From Polyangiaceae bacterium (lineage in GTDB: Bacteria > Myxococcota_A > Polyangia > Polyangiales > Polyangiaceae): DNA of 64,000 nt. The translations under genes and the position numbers were made by a program. Positions within the stretch are counted from its first letter, which is position 1. Every line of letters begins with the position of its first letter. The stretch is taken from contig JADJYE010000001.1 in NCBI GenBank assembly GCA_016719945.1, forward strand, positions 868,001 to 932,000, read 5' to 3'. Below the pieces are notes generated by a model that searched no databases, was not told the DNA's origin, and worked only from the letters and a program-made list of their open reading frames with translations. This document shows, piece by piece, positions 33,817 through 43,781 of this stretch.

Positions 33817-36104
33817 GCGGACTCCTCCTTGGCGGCGCGGCGGGTCAGCCGGCCATAGAAGACCAGGAACGCGAAGATGAGCACCGAATAGGCAGCGGCG
33901 TAGCCGTAGCGCTGGCCGCGCTCGAACGCCCAGCGGTACGCCTCGGACACCAGGATGTCGGTCTGCGAGCCCGGCTCGCCCCCGCTCACCAGGTACACGA
34001 CGTTGAACATGTTGAACGTCCACACGCTGCCGAGGATCACGCTCGGCAACAGGGCCGGGCGGATGTGCGGGAGCACGATGCTCGTGAGCCGCTGCCAGCG
34101 CGACGCGCCGTCGAGGATCGAGGCCTCCTCGATCTCCTTGGGGAGGGAGGTGAGCGCGCCCAGCGTGACGACCATCATGAACGGGAAGCCAAGCCAGGTG
34201 TTCGTGACTAGGTTCGCGAAGAAGGCCGTGTGGAATTTGTCGAACCAGGCGTACCCCTCGAACCCGAACGGCGCGAGCAGCGCGTTGATGGCGCCGACCT
34301 GGGCGTTGAACATGCCCTTCCACATCAGCGCGGTGATGTAGTTCGGGATCGCCCACGGCAACACGAGCAGCAGCCGGAAGCCGGTGCGAAAGCGCACCCA
34401 CGCCGGCCGGATCAGCAGCGCGAGCGCGACGCCGATCGTCACGTGCAGCACCACGTTGAGGAGCGTCCACACGACCGTCACCGCGAGGGCGAAGTAGAAC
34501 GAGCGCGCCTCGAAGACCCGGTCGGCCGGCGGCAACAGGATCGACCGGAAGTTGTCGAGCCCGACGAACACGAAGCGCCCGCCGTCGTATTCGAACAGGC
34601 TCATGCCCGCCGCGGCGATGGCAGGCGTGAACACCAGCACGATCGTCGCGAGAACGCCGGGGGCGAGGTAGCCGAGCGCGGCCTTGCCCCACGACCCGAT
34701 GAGGCGGGCCCGGCCAGCCTCGGGGGAGCGCACGTCGGCCTGCACCTGGCGCACGATGAGCACCATGCCGAGCAGGAGCAGGGCCGCGAGCAGGATGCCC
34801 GCCACCCGCGGGCTCGCGCCGGTCGGGACCGAGGTCTGCACGCGATCGAGGGTGTAGCGGCCGTCCTCGAGCGCCGCCTCGACGTCCCGCCCGGCGACGC
34901 TGGCCTTGAGCACGTCGTCGGCCGGCCGCCAGACCGCGCCCATGCGCACCGAGCTGGGCGTCACCAGGCCGTGCTCGAGCGAGGCCCGCTCTGCGGCCGC
35001 GAGCTTGCTAGCGAGCGGCGACCCCAGCCCCTCGAGCCCACCGCCAGCCTCGTACGCGGCGCGCTCCACCGGTGGCAGCGAGAGCCGCTCGAAGCGCGCC
35101 CGCTGAGCCTGAGAGCCCGCCAGGAAGCGGACGAGCTGGTCGGCCTCGGCGGGCCTCGTCGAGCTCGACGACACGAACGCCGCCTCCACCGTGACGAACG
35201 AGCCGGTCTTGCGCCCGCGCACGGTCGGCAGCGGGGCGACGTCCCACGCAGCCTTCTTCGCGATGTCGCCCGCCGGCGTGTACCAGGGGCCGCACACGAT
35301 GGCCGCGGCCTGCCCCGCCTCGAACAGGCGGATCATCTCGTTGTAGGTGGGCTCCGGCGGGATCGCGCCGGCAGCGCGCAGCTCCTTCGGCAAGGAGAAC
35401 GAGTCCGTCGCGGGTCCGTCGAACACGGCGAAGCGCTCGGCGTCGTCCGCGAAGACGCGACCGCCGTACGCGAGGAAGAAGGGCGCGTGGAAGAAGAAGA
35501 CCGTCGCGTCGTACGCGAGCGGGTACGTGCCGGCGGGCAGCGTTGGGCCGAGGCGGACGAGCTCCTCCAGCGACCCAGGAGGCCCGCGGGGCAGCAGCGT
35601 CGTGTTGTAGAAGAGGAGCAGCGCCTTGTAGGTGAGCGGCGCGCCGTAGCGCTCGCCCGCGAGCGTGGTCCCCTCGAGCAGGCCGTCGAGGTACGCCTGC
35701 TCTGGGAACGGCAGCGCCGCGGCGCCGAGCGGACGCACGACGTTCTCCTTGTGCAGCTCGCCGAGCTCGTTGTGCGGGCGGATGAAGACGTCGGGGCCGC
35801 CGCCACGGGGCACCGTGCGCAGCAGCTTGTCCTTGAAGGAGCCATCGGGCACGACGAGCGGCTCGACGTACAGCTCGCCCGCGTGCTCCGCGTTGAACGC
35901 GCGGATGAGCTCCTCGAGCACGTCCTTCTCGGCGCCGCGCTGCGAGTGCCACAGCACGAGCCGCTTGCCGGCCGGGCGCGGAGAGGTCGCGTCGACGAGG
36001 GGCCTGAACGCGACGGCGATCAGCGCGCTCAGCGCGATGACGATCCAGAAGAGGCGCGAGCGCTGCTTGCCGGCGCCGCCCCCGCCGCGAGCGGGCTCAG
36101 CCAA
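33813..36104 (-). CDS. Fused sugar-binding protein and MalF-type permease
   Basis: A 763-residue fusion. The start is TTG 36104 (MAEPARGGGG), overlapping the malK-like stop by 8 bases. One N-terminal membrane anchor (LFWIVIALSALIAVAF) is followed by a full solute-binding protein of the MalE type, about residues 50-430 (RLVLWHSQRGAEKDVLEELI, VFIRPHNELGELHKENVV, YGAPLTYKALLLFYN, GPWYTPAGDIAKKAAWDVAP). A membrane segment (AGILLAALLLLGMVLI) links it to a MalF-like permease with the EAA loop SLPKEIEEASILDGAS. In most bacteria these are two proteins. Tethering places the binding protein permanently at its channel on the periplasmic face. Both halves look complete, so this is a true fusion and not a frameshift artefact. 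Confidence 0.92.
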   Translation of the reverse strand: MAEPARGGGGAGKQRSRLFWIVIALSALIAVAFRPLVDATSPRPAGKRLVLWHSQRGAEKDVLEELIRAFNAEHAGELYVEPLVVPDGSFKDKLLRTVPRGGGPDVFIRPHNELGELHKENVVRPLGAAALPFPEQAYLDGLLEGTTLAGERYGAPLTYKALLLFYNTTLLPRGPPGSLEELVRLGPTLPAGTYPLAYDATVFFFHAPFFLAYGGRVFADDAERFAVFDGPATDSFSLPKELRAAGAIPPEPTYNEMIRLFEAGQAAAIVCGPWYTPAGDIAKKAAWDVAPLPTVRGRKTGSFVTVEAAFVSSSSTRPAEADQLVRFLAGSQAQRARFERLSLPPVERAAYEAGGGLEGLGSPLASKLAAAERASLEHGLVTPSSVRMGAVWRPADDVLKASVAGRDVEAALEDGRYTLDRVQTSVPTGASPRVAGILLAALLLLGMVLIVRQVQADVRSPEAGRARLIGSWGKAALGYLAPGVLATIVLVFTPAIAAAGMSLFEYDGGRFVFVGLDNFRSILLPPADRVFEARSFYFALAVTVVWTLLNVVLHVTIGVALALLIRPAWVRFRTGFRLLLVLPWAIPNYITALMWKGMFNAQVGAINALLAPFGFEGYAWFDKFHTAFFANLVTNTWLGFPFMMVVTLGALTSLPKEIEEASILDGASRWQRLTSIVLPHIRPALLPSVILGSVWTFNMFNVVYLVSGGEPGSQTDILVSEAYRWAFERGQRYGYAAAYSVLIFAFLVFYGRLTRRAAKEESA

Positions 36105-37200
36105 GCCGCTCTCCCCCGTCGGGATCGAACAAGACCAGACGGTCCTCGGCGAGATCGAAGCGCACGACGTCGCCCTCTCTGTGGGCGAAGGCGTCTCGCC
36201 CGGGCACGCTCGCGCAGAGCAGCCCCTTCTTCGTGGGCTCGCTGCTGGTGCCGGCCGCGCTGGTGTCGACCTCCAGGCCGTCGACCGCGAGGTGGAGATA
36301 CCCCGCCTCGCCGACCGGCTCGATCCCGCGGACCGTCCCTTCGAAGCGGCCGGCGGCGCGGACGAGCACGTGCTCCGGCCGCACACCGAGCAGCACCTTG
36401 CCCTCTCGCGGCGCGGCGACGGCGGCGCCGATCGAGCCCCCGATGAAGCGGTTCGCGTCGATCGTCCCGGCGATCAGGTTCATCGCGGGGGTGCCGATGA
36501 AGCGCGCGACGAAGCGGTTGTTCGGGCGGAGGTAGAGCTCCTCCGGCGGGCCGACCTGCTGCACGACGCCCTTGTGGAGCACGACGATGCGATCGGCCAT
36601 CGTCATCGCCTCGACCTGGTCGTGGGTGACGTAGATGGTGGTCTTGCCGAGCTCGCGCTGCAGGGCCTTGAGCTCGACGCGGATCTGCGAGCGCAAGGCC
36701 GCGTCGAGGTTCGAGAGCGGCTCGTCGAAGCAGTAGATGTCGGGCTTGCGCACAAGGCAGCGACCGATCGCGACGCGCTGGCGCTGCCCGCCCGAGAGCT
36801 GCTTGGGGAGGCGATCGAGCAGCGGCACCAGCGAGAGCATCTCCGCGACGCGCTGGACCTCCTTCGCCGTGACGTCGGGCGCGACCTTCTTCACGAACAG
36901 CGGGAAGGCGAGGTTGTCCCGGACGGTGATGTGCGGGTAGAGCGCGTAGCTCTGGAACACCATGCCCACGTCGCGGTCCTGCGGCGGGACGTGGTCGAGG
37001 ACGCGGTCGCCGGCGCGGATCGTCCCCTCGGACAGGGTCTCGAGGCCGGCGACCAGGCGCATCAGCGTCGACTTGCCGCAGCCGCTCGGCCCGACGAGCA
37101 CGACCAGCTCTCCCGGCTCGGTCGAGAAGTGGACGTCGGAGAGCACGATGGTCTCGCCGAAGCGCTTGCCGACGTGCTCGAAGTGGAGCGGTACGCTCAT
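36097..37200 (-). CDS. Sugar ABC transporter ATPase (MalK/UgpC-type)
   Basis: A 367-residue ATPase from ATG 37200. The Walker A (GPSGCGKST), Q loop (MVFQSYALYPH), signature (LSGGQRQRVAIGR), Walker B (DIYCFDEPLSNLD) and H loop (IYVTHDQ) are intact. The C-terminal about 120 residues form the MalK-type regulatory OB domain (LLGVRPEHVLV). It energises the two permeases encoded downstream and heads the importer operon, with an 8-base overlap into the fusion gene. It lies 21 bases after the FMN reductase gene on the same strand, so longer transcripts are possible. Confidence 0.94.
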   Translation of the reverse strand: MSVPLHFEHVGKRFGETIVLSDVHFSTEPGELVVLVGPSGCGKSTLMRLVAGLETLSEGTIRAGDRVLDHVPPQDRDVGMVFQSYALYPHITVRDNLAFPLFVKKVAPDVTAKEVQRVAEMLSLVPLLDRLPKQLSGGQRQRVAIGRCLVRKPDIYCFDEPLSNLDAALRSQIRVELKALQRELGKTTIYVTHDQVEAMTMADRIVVLHKGVVQQVGPPEELYLRPNNRFVARFIGTPAMNLIAGTIDANRFIGGSIGAAVAAPREGKVLLGVRPEHVLVRAAGRFEGTVRGIEPVGEAGYLHLAVDGLEVDTSAAGTSSEPTKKGLLCASVPGRDAFAHREGDVVRFDLAEDRLVLFDPDGGERLG

Positions 37201-37221
37201 GGGGGGCGGCCGAGGATAACG

Positions 37222-37800
37222 TCAACTGCGCGCGCCGCGGAACATCCGTCCCGCGCGGACGACCTCTCGCGCGAGGGCGTCGAGCTGGCCGGCGACGCGC
37301 AGGTCGCGCACCGAGGCCGCCGACCGATCGAAGGCGTCGGAGGCGCGGTTGATGGGGACCACGAGCGGCACGGCCCAGCCGCGGAGGCTGCGCACGATCT
37401 GCTCCATGCTGGTGATGGCCTGCAGTGCCTGCGCGCCGCCCGCGACGCCGATCAGGCCGACGGGCTTGTCGGTCAGGTACGGAGGCGACGCGTCTGCGAG
37501 GACCTCGAGCCAGTCGACCGCGTTCTTGAACAGGCCGCTCACCGTGCCGTGATAGAGCGGGCTCGCCCAGACCAGGGCGTCGGCCGCGTGGAACGTGCGC
37601 GCGAGCCGCTCGATCTCCGGGGTCGGCTTCGCGCCCCAGTCGTACATGGGGATGTCGAGCGTGCCGGCGTCGAACAGCTCGCTGGTCGCGCCCAGCGAGC
37701 GGGCCGTCACGAGCACATGCTCGAGGGCCACCACCGTGGTCGAGCCGGGCGAGCGGGTGCCGCCGAAGCCGACGACATGGACGGGGGCGGGATCGCTCAC
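37222..37800 (-). CDS. NADPH-dependent FMN reductase family protein
   Basis: A 192-residue flavodoxin-like protein from GTG 37800. The FMN-binding loop is GGTRSPGSTTVVALEHVL near the N-terminus. The family block ALVWASPLYHGTVSGLFKNA with the following DWLE, and GVAGGAQALQAI, match NADPH-dependent FMN reductases such as the SsuE/ArsH-like group. It reduces flavin or small acceptors in the cytoplasm; a specific partner is not visible. The start overlaps the stop of the GDP-fucose synthase gene by 4 bases (GTGA). Confidence 0.88.
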   Translation of the reverse strand: MSDPAPVHVVGFGGTRSPGSTTVVALEHVLVTARSLGATSELFDAGTLDIPMYDWGAKPTPEIERLARTFHAADALVWASPLYHGTVSGLFKNAVDWLEVLADASPPYLTDKPVGLIGVAGGAQALQAITSMEQIVRSLRGWAVPLVVPINRASDAFDRSAASVRDLRVAGQLDALAREVVRAGRMFRGARS

Positions 37801-38732
37801 GCCATCGCCCTCTCGCGGAACGATCTCACGACCCCGGGGATCCCGTCGTCGAGCGGGATCTGGGCCCGCCAGCCGAGCGCGGTCAGCCGCGAGACGTCGA
37901 GCACCTTGCGCGGCGTGCCATCGGGCTTGGAGCGGTCGTATTCGATCGCCCCCTCGAAGCCGACGGCGCGCCGGACCCGCTCCGCGAGCTCGGCGATCGT
38001 CAGGTCGCTGCCCGTGCCGACGTTGATGGGGTCGCTCGACGTCTGGTGGTCGAGCAAGAACAGGCAGGCGTCCGCGAGGTCGTCGACGTGCAAGAGCTCG
38101 CGCCGCACCGTCCCCGTGCCCCACACGACCACCCGAGCGTCACCGCGCGCCTTCGCCTCACAGAACTTCCGGATCAGCGCAGGCAGGACGTGGCTGGTCG
38201 CCAGGTCGAAGTTGTCGTCGTCGCCATAGAGGTTCGTCGGCATCGCGCAGATCGCGCCGAAGCCGTGCTGGCGCGCGTATGCGCGGCACATCTCGAGGCC
38301 CGCGATCTTGGCGATGGCGTAGGCAGAGTTGGTCGGCTCGAGCGGCCCGCTGAGCAGGGCCTCCTCCTTGAGCGGCTGCTCGGCGTGCTTCGGGTAGATG
38401 CACGAGCTGCCGAGGAAGAGCAGCCGCGACGCGCCGAACCGATGCGCAGCGTCGATCACGTGGGTCTGGATGAGCAGGTTGTCGCGGATGAAGTCGGCCG
38501 GGTACATGTCGTTGGCCAAGATGCCGCCGACCTTGGCCGCGGCGAGCACGACCACGTCGGGCCGCTCGGCCTCGAAGAAGCGATCGACCTCGTCGCGCCG
38601 CGTCAGATCGAGGCGCTCGCGCGGGGCGGTGACGACCCGGGAGAACCCGGCGCGCGCGAGCCGACGCGTGACGGCGCCGCCCACGAGCCCGCGGTGGCCG
38701 GCGACGTAGACCTTCGCGTCGCGGGCGATCAT
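37797..38732 (-). CDS. fcl: GDP-L-fucose synthase
   Basis: A 311-residue short-chain dehydrogenase/epimerase from ATG 38732, of normal family length. The NAD(P) site is VAGHRGLVGGAV. The catalytic motifs are SSCIYPK and YAIAK (Tyr and Lys), and the family blocks VGGILANDMYPADFIRDNL, LYGDDDNFD and ELLHVDDLADACLFLL are present. The enzyme makes GDP-L-fucose from GDP-4-keto-6-deoxymannose for cell-surface glycans. The 4,6-dehydratase (gmd) that makes its substrate is not in this window. The gene overlaps both neighbours by 4 bases (DJ-1/PfpI upstream, FMN reductase downstream). Confidence 0.95.
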   Translation of the reverse strand: MIARDAKVYVAGHRGLVGGAVTRRLARAGFSRVVTAPRERLDLTRRDEVDRFFEAERPDVVVLAAAKVGGILANDMYPADFIRDNLLIQTHVIDAAHRFGASRLLFLGSSCIYPKHAEQPLKEEALLSGPLEPTNSAYAIAKIAGLEMCRAYARQHGFGAICAMPTNLYGDDDNFDLATSHVLPALIRKFCEAKARGDARVVVWGTGTVRRELLHVDDLADACLFLLDHQTSSDPINVGTGSDLTIAELAERVRRAVGFEGAIEYDRSKPDGTPRKVLDVSRLTALGWRAQIPLDDGIPGVVRSFRERAMA

Positions 38733-39292
38733 GCGCCCGCGCGCGGGAGGATCATGCCGGGGGAGATCTCGGCGACCTTCGCCGGACCCGCGAGCTCGCG
38801 AGCGAGCTCGAGCGCGAACTCGAACGCGGAGCCGGGGCCTTGCGACGTCACCAGGGGGCCGTCCACCACGACCCGATCGTCGAGCCGCGTCGCGTGCGCC
38901 TCGACGGCCGCCTTCACCGAGGGGTGCGAGGTCATGCGCCGGCCCCGGTACACGCCGTGCTCGACCAGGGTCGCCGGCGCGGCGCAAATGGCCGCGACCT
39001 TCTCGCCCGCGGCCTCGCGCTCGCGGAGCAGGGCGCCCACCGCGGCGGAGGCAGACAGGCGACGCACCCCGCCGAGCCCGCCCGGGAGGATCACCAGGTC
39101 GTACGGGCCCTGGGCGTCGGCGAGCGCGACGTCGGGCTCGAGCTTCACCCCGCGGCTGCAGGTGACGAGGCCGGGACCATCGAGGCCAGCGACGTGCACC
39201 TCGACGCCGGCGCGGCGGAGGACGTCGACGGTGATGACGACCTCCATCTCCTCGGCCTCCTCGGCCACGATGATGAGCGCCCGCTTCGCCAT
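38729..39292 (-). CDS. DJ-1/PfpI family protein
   Basis: A 187-residue protein from ATG 39292 with the DJ-1 fold. The conserved Glu is in MEVVITVDVLRRAG, the nucleophile-elbow Cys is in KVAAICAAPATLVEHG, and LVILPGGLGG and SHPSV complete the family pattern. DJ-1-like proteins act as deglycases, chaperones or redox sensors, with function varying by group. It lies 2 bases downstream of the HtrA-like gene stop and overlaps fcl by 4 bases, so these four genes (protease, DJ-1, fcl, FMN reductase) make one operon. Confidence 0.92.
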   Translation of the reverse strand: MAKRALIIVAEEAEEMEVVITVDVLRRAGVEVHVAGLDGPGLVTCSRGVKLEPDVALADAQGPYDLVILPGGLGGVRRLSASAAVGALLREREAAGEKVAAICAAPATLVEHGVYRGRRMTSHPSVKAAVEAHATRLDDRVVVDGPLVTSQGPGSAFEFALELARELAGPAKVAEISPGMILPRAGA

Positions 39293-39294
39293 GC

Positions 39295-40466
<1,172 letters not shown>

Positions 40467-40549
40467 GGGCGTCAAATTGCAGCCATCTCGCGGGGCGTGC
40501 AACACCCCTGTGAGCCCTGGAACAACGCGGGGGACCTCGATGTTTCTCT

Positions 40550-41305
40550 CTACTCCCCCGGGTCAGCGCAGTAGAGGGAGGTCGCGAGCCTGACCGTCTT
40601 CGTCGCCTCGTCGACCCAGCCGATCTGGACGAAGAGGGACGTCTTGCCGTCGCCGTCGAGGTCTTGGACTCCGGAGACCTCGAAGCCGCCAGGCCCGGGG
40701 TCTGGCAGGCCGCGGGCCGGGCCCAGGTATCCGGAGCCCTGCTTGTAGGTCAGCTGGGAGTACATCGTGGAGCTGACGGCGAACTTGAGGCACCTCCACC
40801 CGGTGGTCGCGTCGCCGGTGGAGAAGTCTTTCCCGTCATCGCCGCTGGGCTTGTACGGGGACGAGCCCTTCGGGACGTCCGCCGGCACGGTCGTGGACGA
40901 CTTGCAGAGCGCGTGGGAGACCTCCGCCGGCTGCTCTCCCTCGGAGAGCAGGTCCTGCGCGACCATCTCCCGCTCGTACCCGGCGAGGGCGCCGCGCGCG
41001 ACGGCCCCGAGGAAATTCCTCACCTCGTCGACCTTCGCGTCGTCGGGGGCCTCACACGCCTTGAAGCCGTCGAGCTTGGGCGGAGCGGCGGCCGTGGTCG
41101 CGCTCGAGGCTGAAGCCGTTGGAGCGGCGCTGCTGGGAGCCTTCGCTGCGCCCGAAGAAGCCGCGGACGCCGAGGTCTTGGCTGCGGCGGAGGTCGCGCT
41201 GCCGCTCGCGCTCGAAGGGGACGAGGGGTCGGAGCCGCACGCCGCGAGCGCGAGCGCGAGCGGGAGGGTCACGATGGAGGCAGCCAGCGCTCGAAGGTCG
41301 ATCAT
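40550..41305 (-). CDS. Lipoprotein of unknown function
   Basis: A 251-residue product from ATG 41305, chosen as the closest start to the signal (MIDLRALAASIVTLPLALALAACG, lipobox LAAC); an ATG at 41317 would add four residues. About 55 residues of Ser/Ala-rich linker follow. The folded part has four Cys, suggesting two disulfides (FKACEAP, HALCKSS, GWRCLKF, SLYCADP). It contains VSGVQDLDGDGKTSLFVQI, a short Asp-rich loop that could bind calcium. I do not recognise the family. No partner genes are evident; it stands alone between the protease gene and the divergent membrane protein gene. Confidence 0.7.
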   Translation of the reverse strand: MIDLRALAASIVTLPLALALAACGSDPSSPSSASGSATSAAAKTSASAASSGAAKAPSSAAPTASASSATTAAAPPKLDGFKACEAPDDAKVDEVRNFLGAVARGALAGYEREMVAQDLLSEGEQPAEVSHALCKSSTTVPADVPKGSSPYKPSGDDGKDFSTGDATTGWRCLKFAVSSTMYSQLTYKQGSGYLGPARGLPDPGPGGFEVSGVQDLDGDGKTSLFVQIGWVDEATKTVRLATSLYCADPGE

Positions 41306-41395
41306 CGCCGCCACCATACCGGCGGCAGGGAATTTCGGAAGCCCCAGCTCTCGACCTCCTGCGACCGCGCGCACCCGCGCTGTTAGGCTGGTCAC

Positions 41396-42118
41396 GTGGC
41401 CTACCGAGAGGACGAGCGCCTCCGGCTCCGCGTCGCGGAGCTCGAAGAGGAGGTCGCGGCCGCCAGACGGACGATCGCGCGGCTCGAAGGGCGTCCGAGC
41501 GCGGAGGGCTCCGTCACGCAGTCGCTGCTCGGCACGCCGCTCGAGCTGAACGCCGAGCGCTCCGCGGCCGGCCCGCTGGACGACGCTGCCGCCGAGGCGA
41601 TCGTCGAGTCGCTGGTCGATCGCTATGGCGTCGAGGGTGCCGCCGCGCGGATCGGCAGGCGGCTCAACTGGACAGGAAATCTCGGGGCGAACCGGATGAT
41701 CGAGGTCACCGTCACGGAGCGCGACGGCAGGGTCCGCGTCCGCGCGCGGGAGCGGCTCTCGAACCTGATCGGCGCGATGTACGGCGGGATCGGAGGCGGC
41801 GTCGGCGGCGGCTTCTCGTTCCTCCCGGTGATGGTCTCGGTCTACTGCGGCCTGCACCCAGCCTTCGCGGTGATCGCGTGGATCGTCCTCGTGCTCGCTG
41901 TGACGCGCGCGTTCGTCACGCGGACGTCCGCGCGACGCCGGGCCGAGCTCGACGCGGCCGCGGACGATGTGGCAGCGGCGCTCGGCGGCGCGGGCCGAGC
42001 GCGCATCGGCGTCGACCCAAGGGTGGTCAGCGAGGCCGTTCAGGCACCCGATGAGGACGAAGCAGCGGCCGAAGAGGAGGCCGCGCGCGCAGCCGTGAAG
42101 CGCGGCGAGACAGGCTGA
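41396..42118 (+). CDS. Coiled-coil membrane protein, unknown
   Basis: A 240-residue product from GTG 41396. It has an N-terminal coiled coil (ERLRLRVAELEEEVAAARRTI), a small soluble domain, and two adjacent membrane segments around residues 135-170 (LIGAMYGGIGGGVGGGFSF, AFAVIAWIVLVLAVTRAFV), the first very glycine-rich. An acidic Ala/Glu-rich tail ends the protein. The gene is flanked by minus-strand genes on both sides. No family was recognised. Confidence 0.6.
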   Translation: MAYREDERLRLRVAELEEEVAAARRTIARLEGRPSAEGSVTQSLLGTPLELNAERSAAGPLDDAAAEAIVESLVDRYGVEGAAARIGRRLNWTGNLGANRMIEVTVTERDGRVRVRARERLSNLIGAMYGGIGGGVGGGFSFLPVMVSVYCGLHPAFAVIAWIVLVLAVTRAFVTRTSARRRAELDAAADDVAAALGGAGRARIGVDPRVVSEAVQAPDEDEAAAEEEAARAAVKRGETG

Positions 42119-42148
42119 TCGCGCCGCTCTCGACCTCGACGCGAGCTG

Positions 42149-43765
42149 TTAGCGCTGACCTGCCCGCACCTGGCAGGTCTTGGCGTCGAGCATCAGCGTC
42201 TCCACGCCGACCGACGTGATCCACATCGGCTCGCCGTCCATCGGGTTGCGGGTCAGGGAGGCGTTGCCGAGCGCGCCCCGGCCGAAGCTCGGGCGCGAAG
42301 GCAGCGCGCGCTCCCAGGCCGTGGCGAGCGGGCACGGTACGATCGGCTGGGCGCCTGGGCGCGGGGTCGAGCTCATCAGCATCAGCCGCTCGCGCTCGAC
42401 CATGACGAGGACCGCGGCCCCTCCTTGCTCGAGCTCGACGGACGCGAGCACCTGCGGGGCGGAAAGGTCGATCGCGCCATTGCGGACACAGCCGTGGAAG
42501 GTCGCGCCGACGACCGCTGCGGCCGGGAGCTTGGTGCGCGCCAGGCGCGTCGCCTCGTCGAAGACGACCTGCGCGTCGACCCGGGTCGGGTCGGGCGGGG
42601 AGAACCGCGCGCAGCTCACCGTTGGAGGACAGGAGACCTCCGAGGTTGGAGGCGCGGACGCGGTCGGCTCGCTCGAGCCGCGAGGCTTCGACGTCTTCGC
42701 CGGCTTCGAGGGGTAGAGCCGCGACCACGCGACGATGGGCGCGAGCACGAGGAGCAGCCCTGCGACCAGGGCGAGCGCGAACCACCCGAGGCGCCGAGGC
42801 TGGTCGAGCTTGGCGAGCAGCGCGACCGTGTCGAGCCGGGGCTTGCCCCTCCCCGGCGGCGCTGGCGGCGCTGGGGCGCGGACGCCCGACCCCGTGTGCT
42901 GGGTGATCGACCACGGCTCGGGCGGGCAAAGCGCCGCGAGCGCGGCCTCGACGCTCCGCGCATCGGGCGGACGCTGCAGCGGGTCCTTCGCGAGCAGCGA
43001 GAGCAAGAGCCGCTCGAGCCCGATCGGCAGCGCCGCGCGCGTCGCCTCCGGCAGCGGCGAGGGGGGCTCTTCACACTGTTGGCGCAGCATCTCGACGACC
43101 GTGGTGGCCCGGAACGGCGAGCGACCCGTGAGCATCTCGTAGAGCACGAGGCCGAGGGCGTAGAGGTCCGTCTTCGGCGTGATGGTCTGCGCCTTCGCCT
43201 GCTCCGGGCTCATGTACAGCACCGTGCCGATGACCTGGTGGGCGAGCGTCTTGTTGGCCCCTGGCGAGAGCACCTTCGCGATCCCGAAGTCCATGATCTT
43301 CAGCGAGCCGTCCCCCAGGACCATGACGTTCTCGGGCTTCAGATCGCGGTGGACGATGGGCGGCGCGTGGCCGTGGGCGGCGACGAGCGCGGACGCCATC
43401 GCCCTGGCGATCTCAATCGCGCGGCGCGGCTCGAGCGGGCCGCGCGCGAGCTCGTCGGCGAGGGTGTGGCCGTCGAGGTGCTCGAGCACGAGGACGAGCC
43501 GCCCGTCCGACTCGAACGTCGCGAGGCTCCTCACGATGTTGGGGTGGGCGAGGTTCGCCATGACGCGCATCTCGCCGAGGAAGCGACGGCGCGCGTCGTC
43601 GTCGGCGAGCAGGGTCGGATGCAGCGCCTTCAGCGCGACGCGTCGGCCCGAGAGACGCTCGATCGCCTCGTAGACGACGCCCATGCCGCCCTCGCCGATC
43701 ACGCGGCTCACCGCGTACTCGCCGATCCGCGTCACGAGCTGGCTGCTCGGCCCCCCCTGCGCCAC
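42149..43765 (-). CDS. Hanks-type Ser/Thr protein kinase
   Basis: A 538-residue protein from ATG 43765. The kinase domain (about residues 14-270) has all key motifs: GEGGMGVVYEA loop, the ATP Lys in RVALKALHP, HRDLKPENVM, DFGIAKVL and GTVLYMSPEQ. One membrane segment near residue 330 (LGWFALALVAGLLLVLAPIV) separates it from a periplasmic part of about 180 residues with several Cys (CPPTVSCARF, GCVRNGAI). This is the standard layout of a membrane receptor kinase that senses an outside signal and phosphorylates cytoplasmic targets. Its targets are unknown. It lies 16 bases downstream of the small lipoprotein gene on the same strand. Confidence 0.93.
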   Translation of the reverse strand: MAQGGPSSQLVTRIGEYAVSRVIGEGGMGVVYEAIERLSGRRVALKALHPTLLADDDARRRFLGEMRVMANLAHPNIVRSLATFESDGRLVLVLEHLDGHTLADELARGPLEPRRAIEIARAMASALVAAHGHAPPIVHRDLKPENVMVLGDGSLKIMDFGIAKVLSPGANKTLAHQVIGTVLYMSPEQAKAQTITPKTDLYALGLVLYEMLTGRSPFRATTVVEMLRQQCEEPPSPLPEATRAALPIGLERLLLSLLAKDPLQRPPDARSVEAALAALCPPEPWSITQHTGSGVRAPAPPAPPGRGKPRLDTVALLAKLDQPRRLGWFALALVAGLLLVLAPIVAWSRLYPSKPAKTSKPRGSSEPTASAPPTSEVSCPPTVSCARFSPPDPTRVDAQVVFDEATRLARTKLPAAAVVGATFHGCVRNGAIDLSAPQVLASVELEQGGAAVLVMVERERLMLMSSTPRPGAQPIVPCPLATAWERALPSRPSFGRGALGNASLTRNPMDGEPMWITSVGVETLMLDAKTCQVRAGQR

Positions 43766-43781
43766 CCGAGCAGGATACGCG

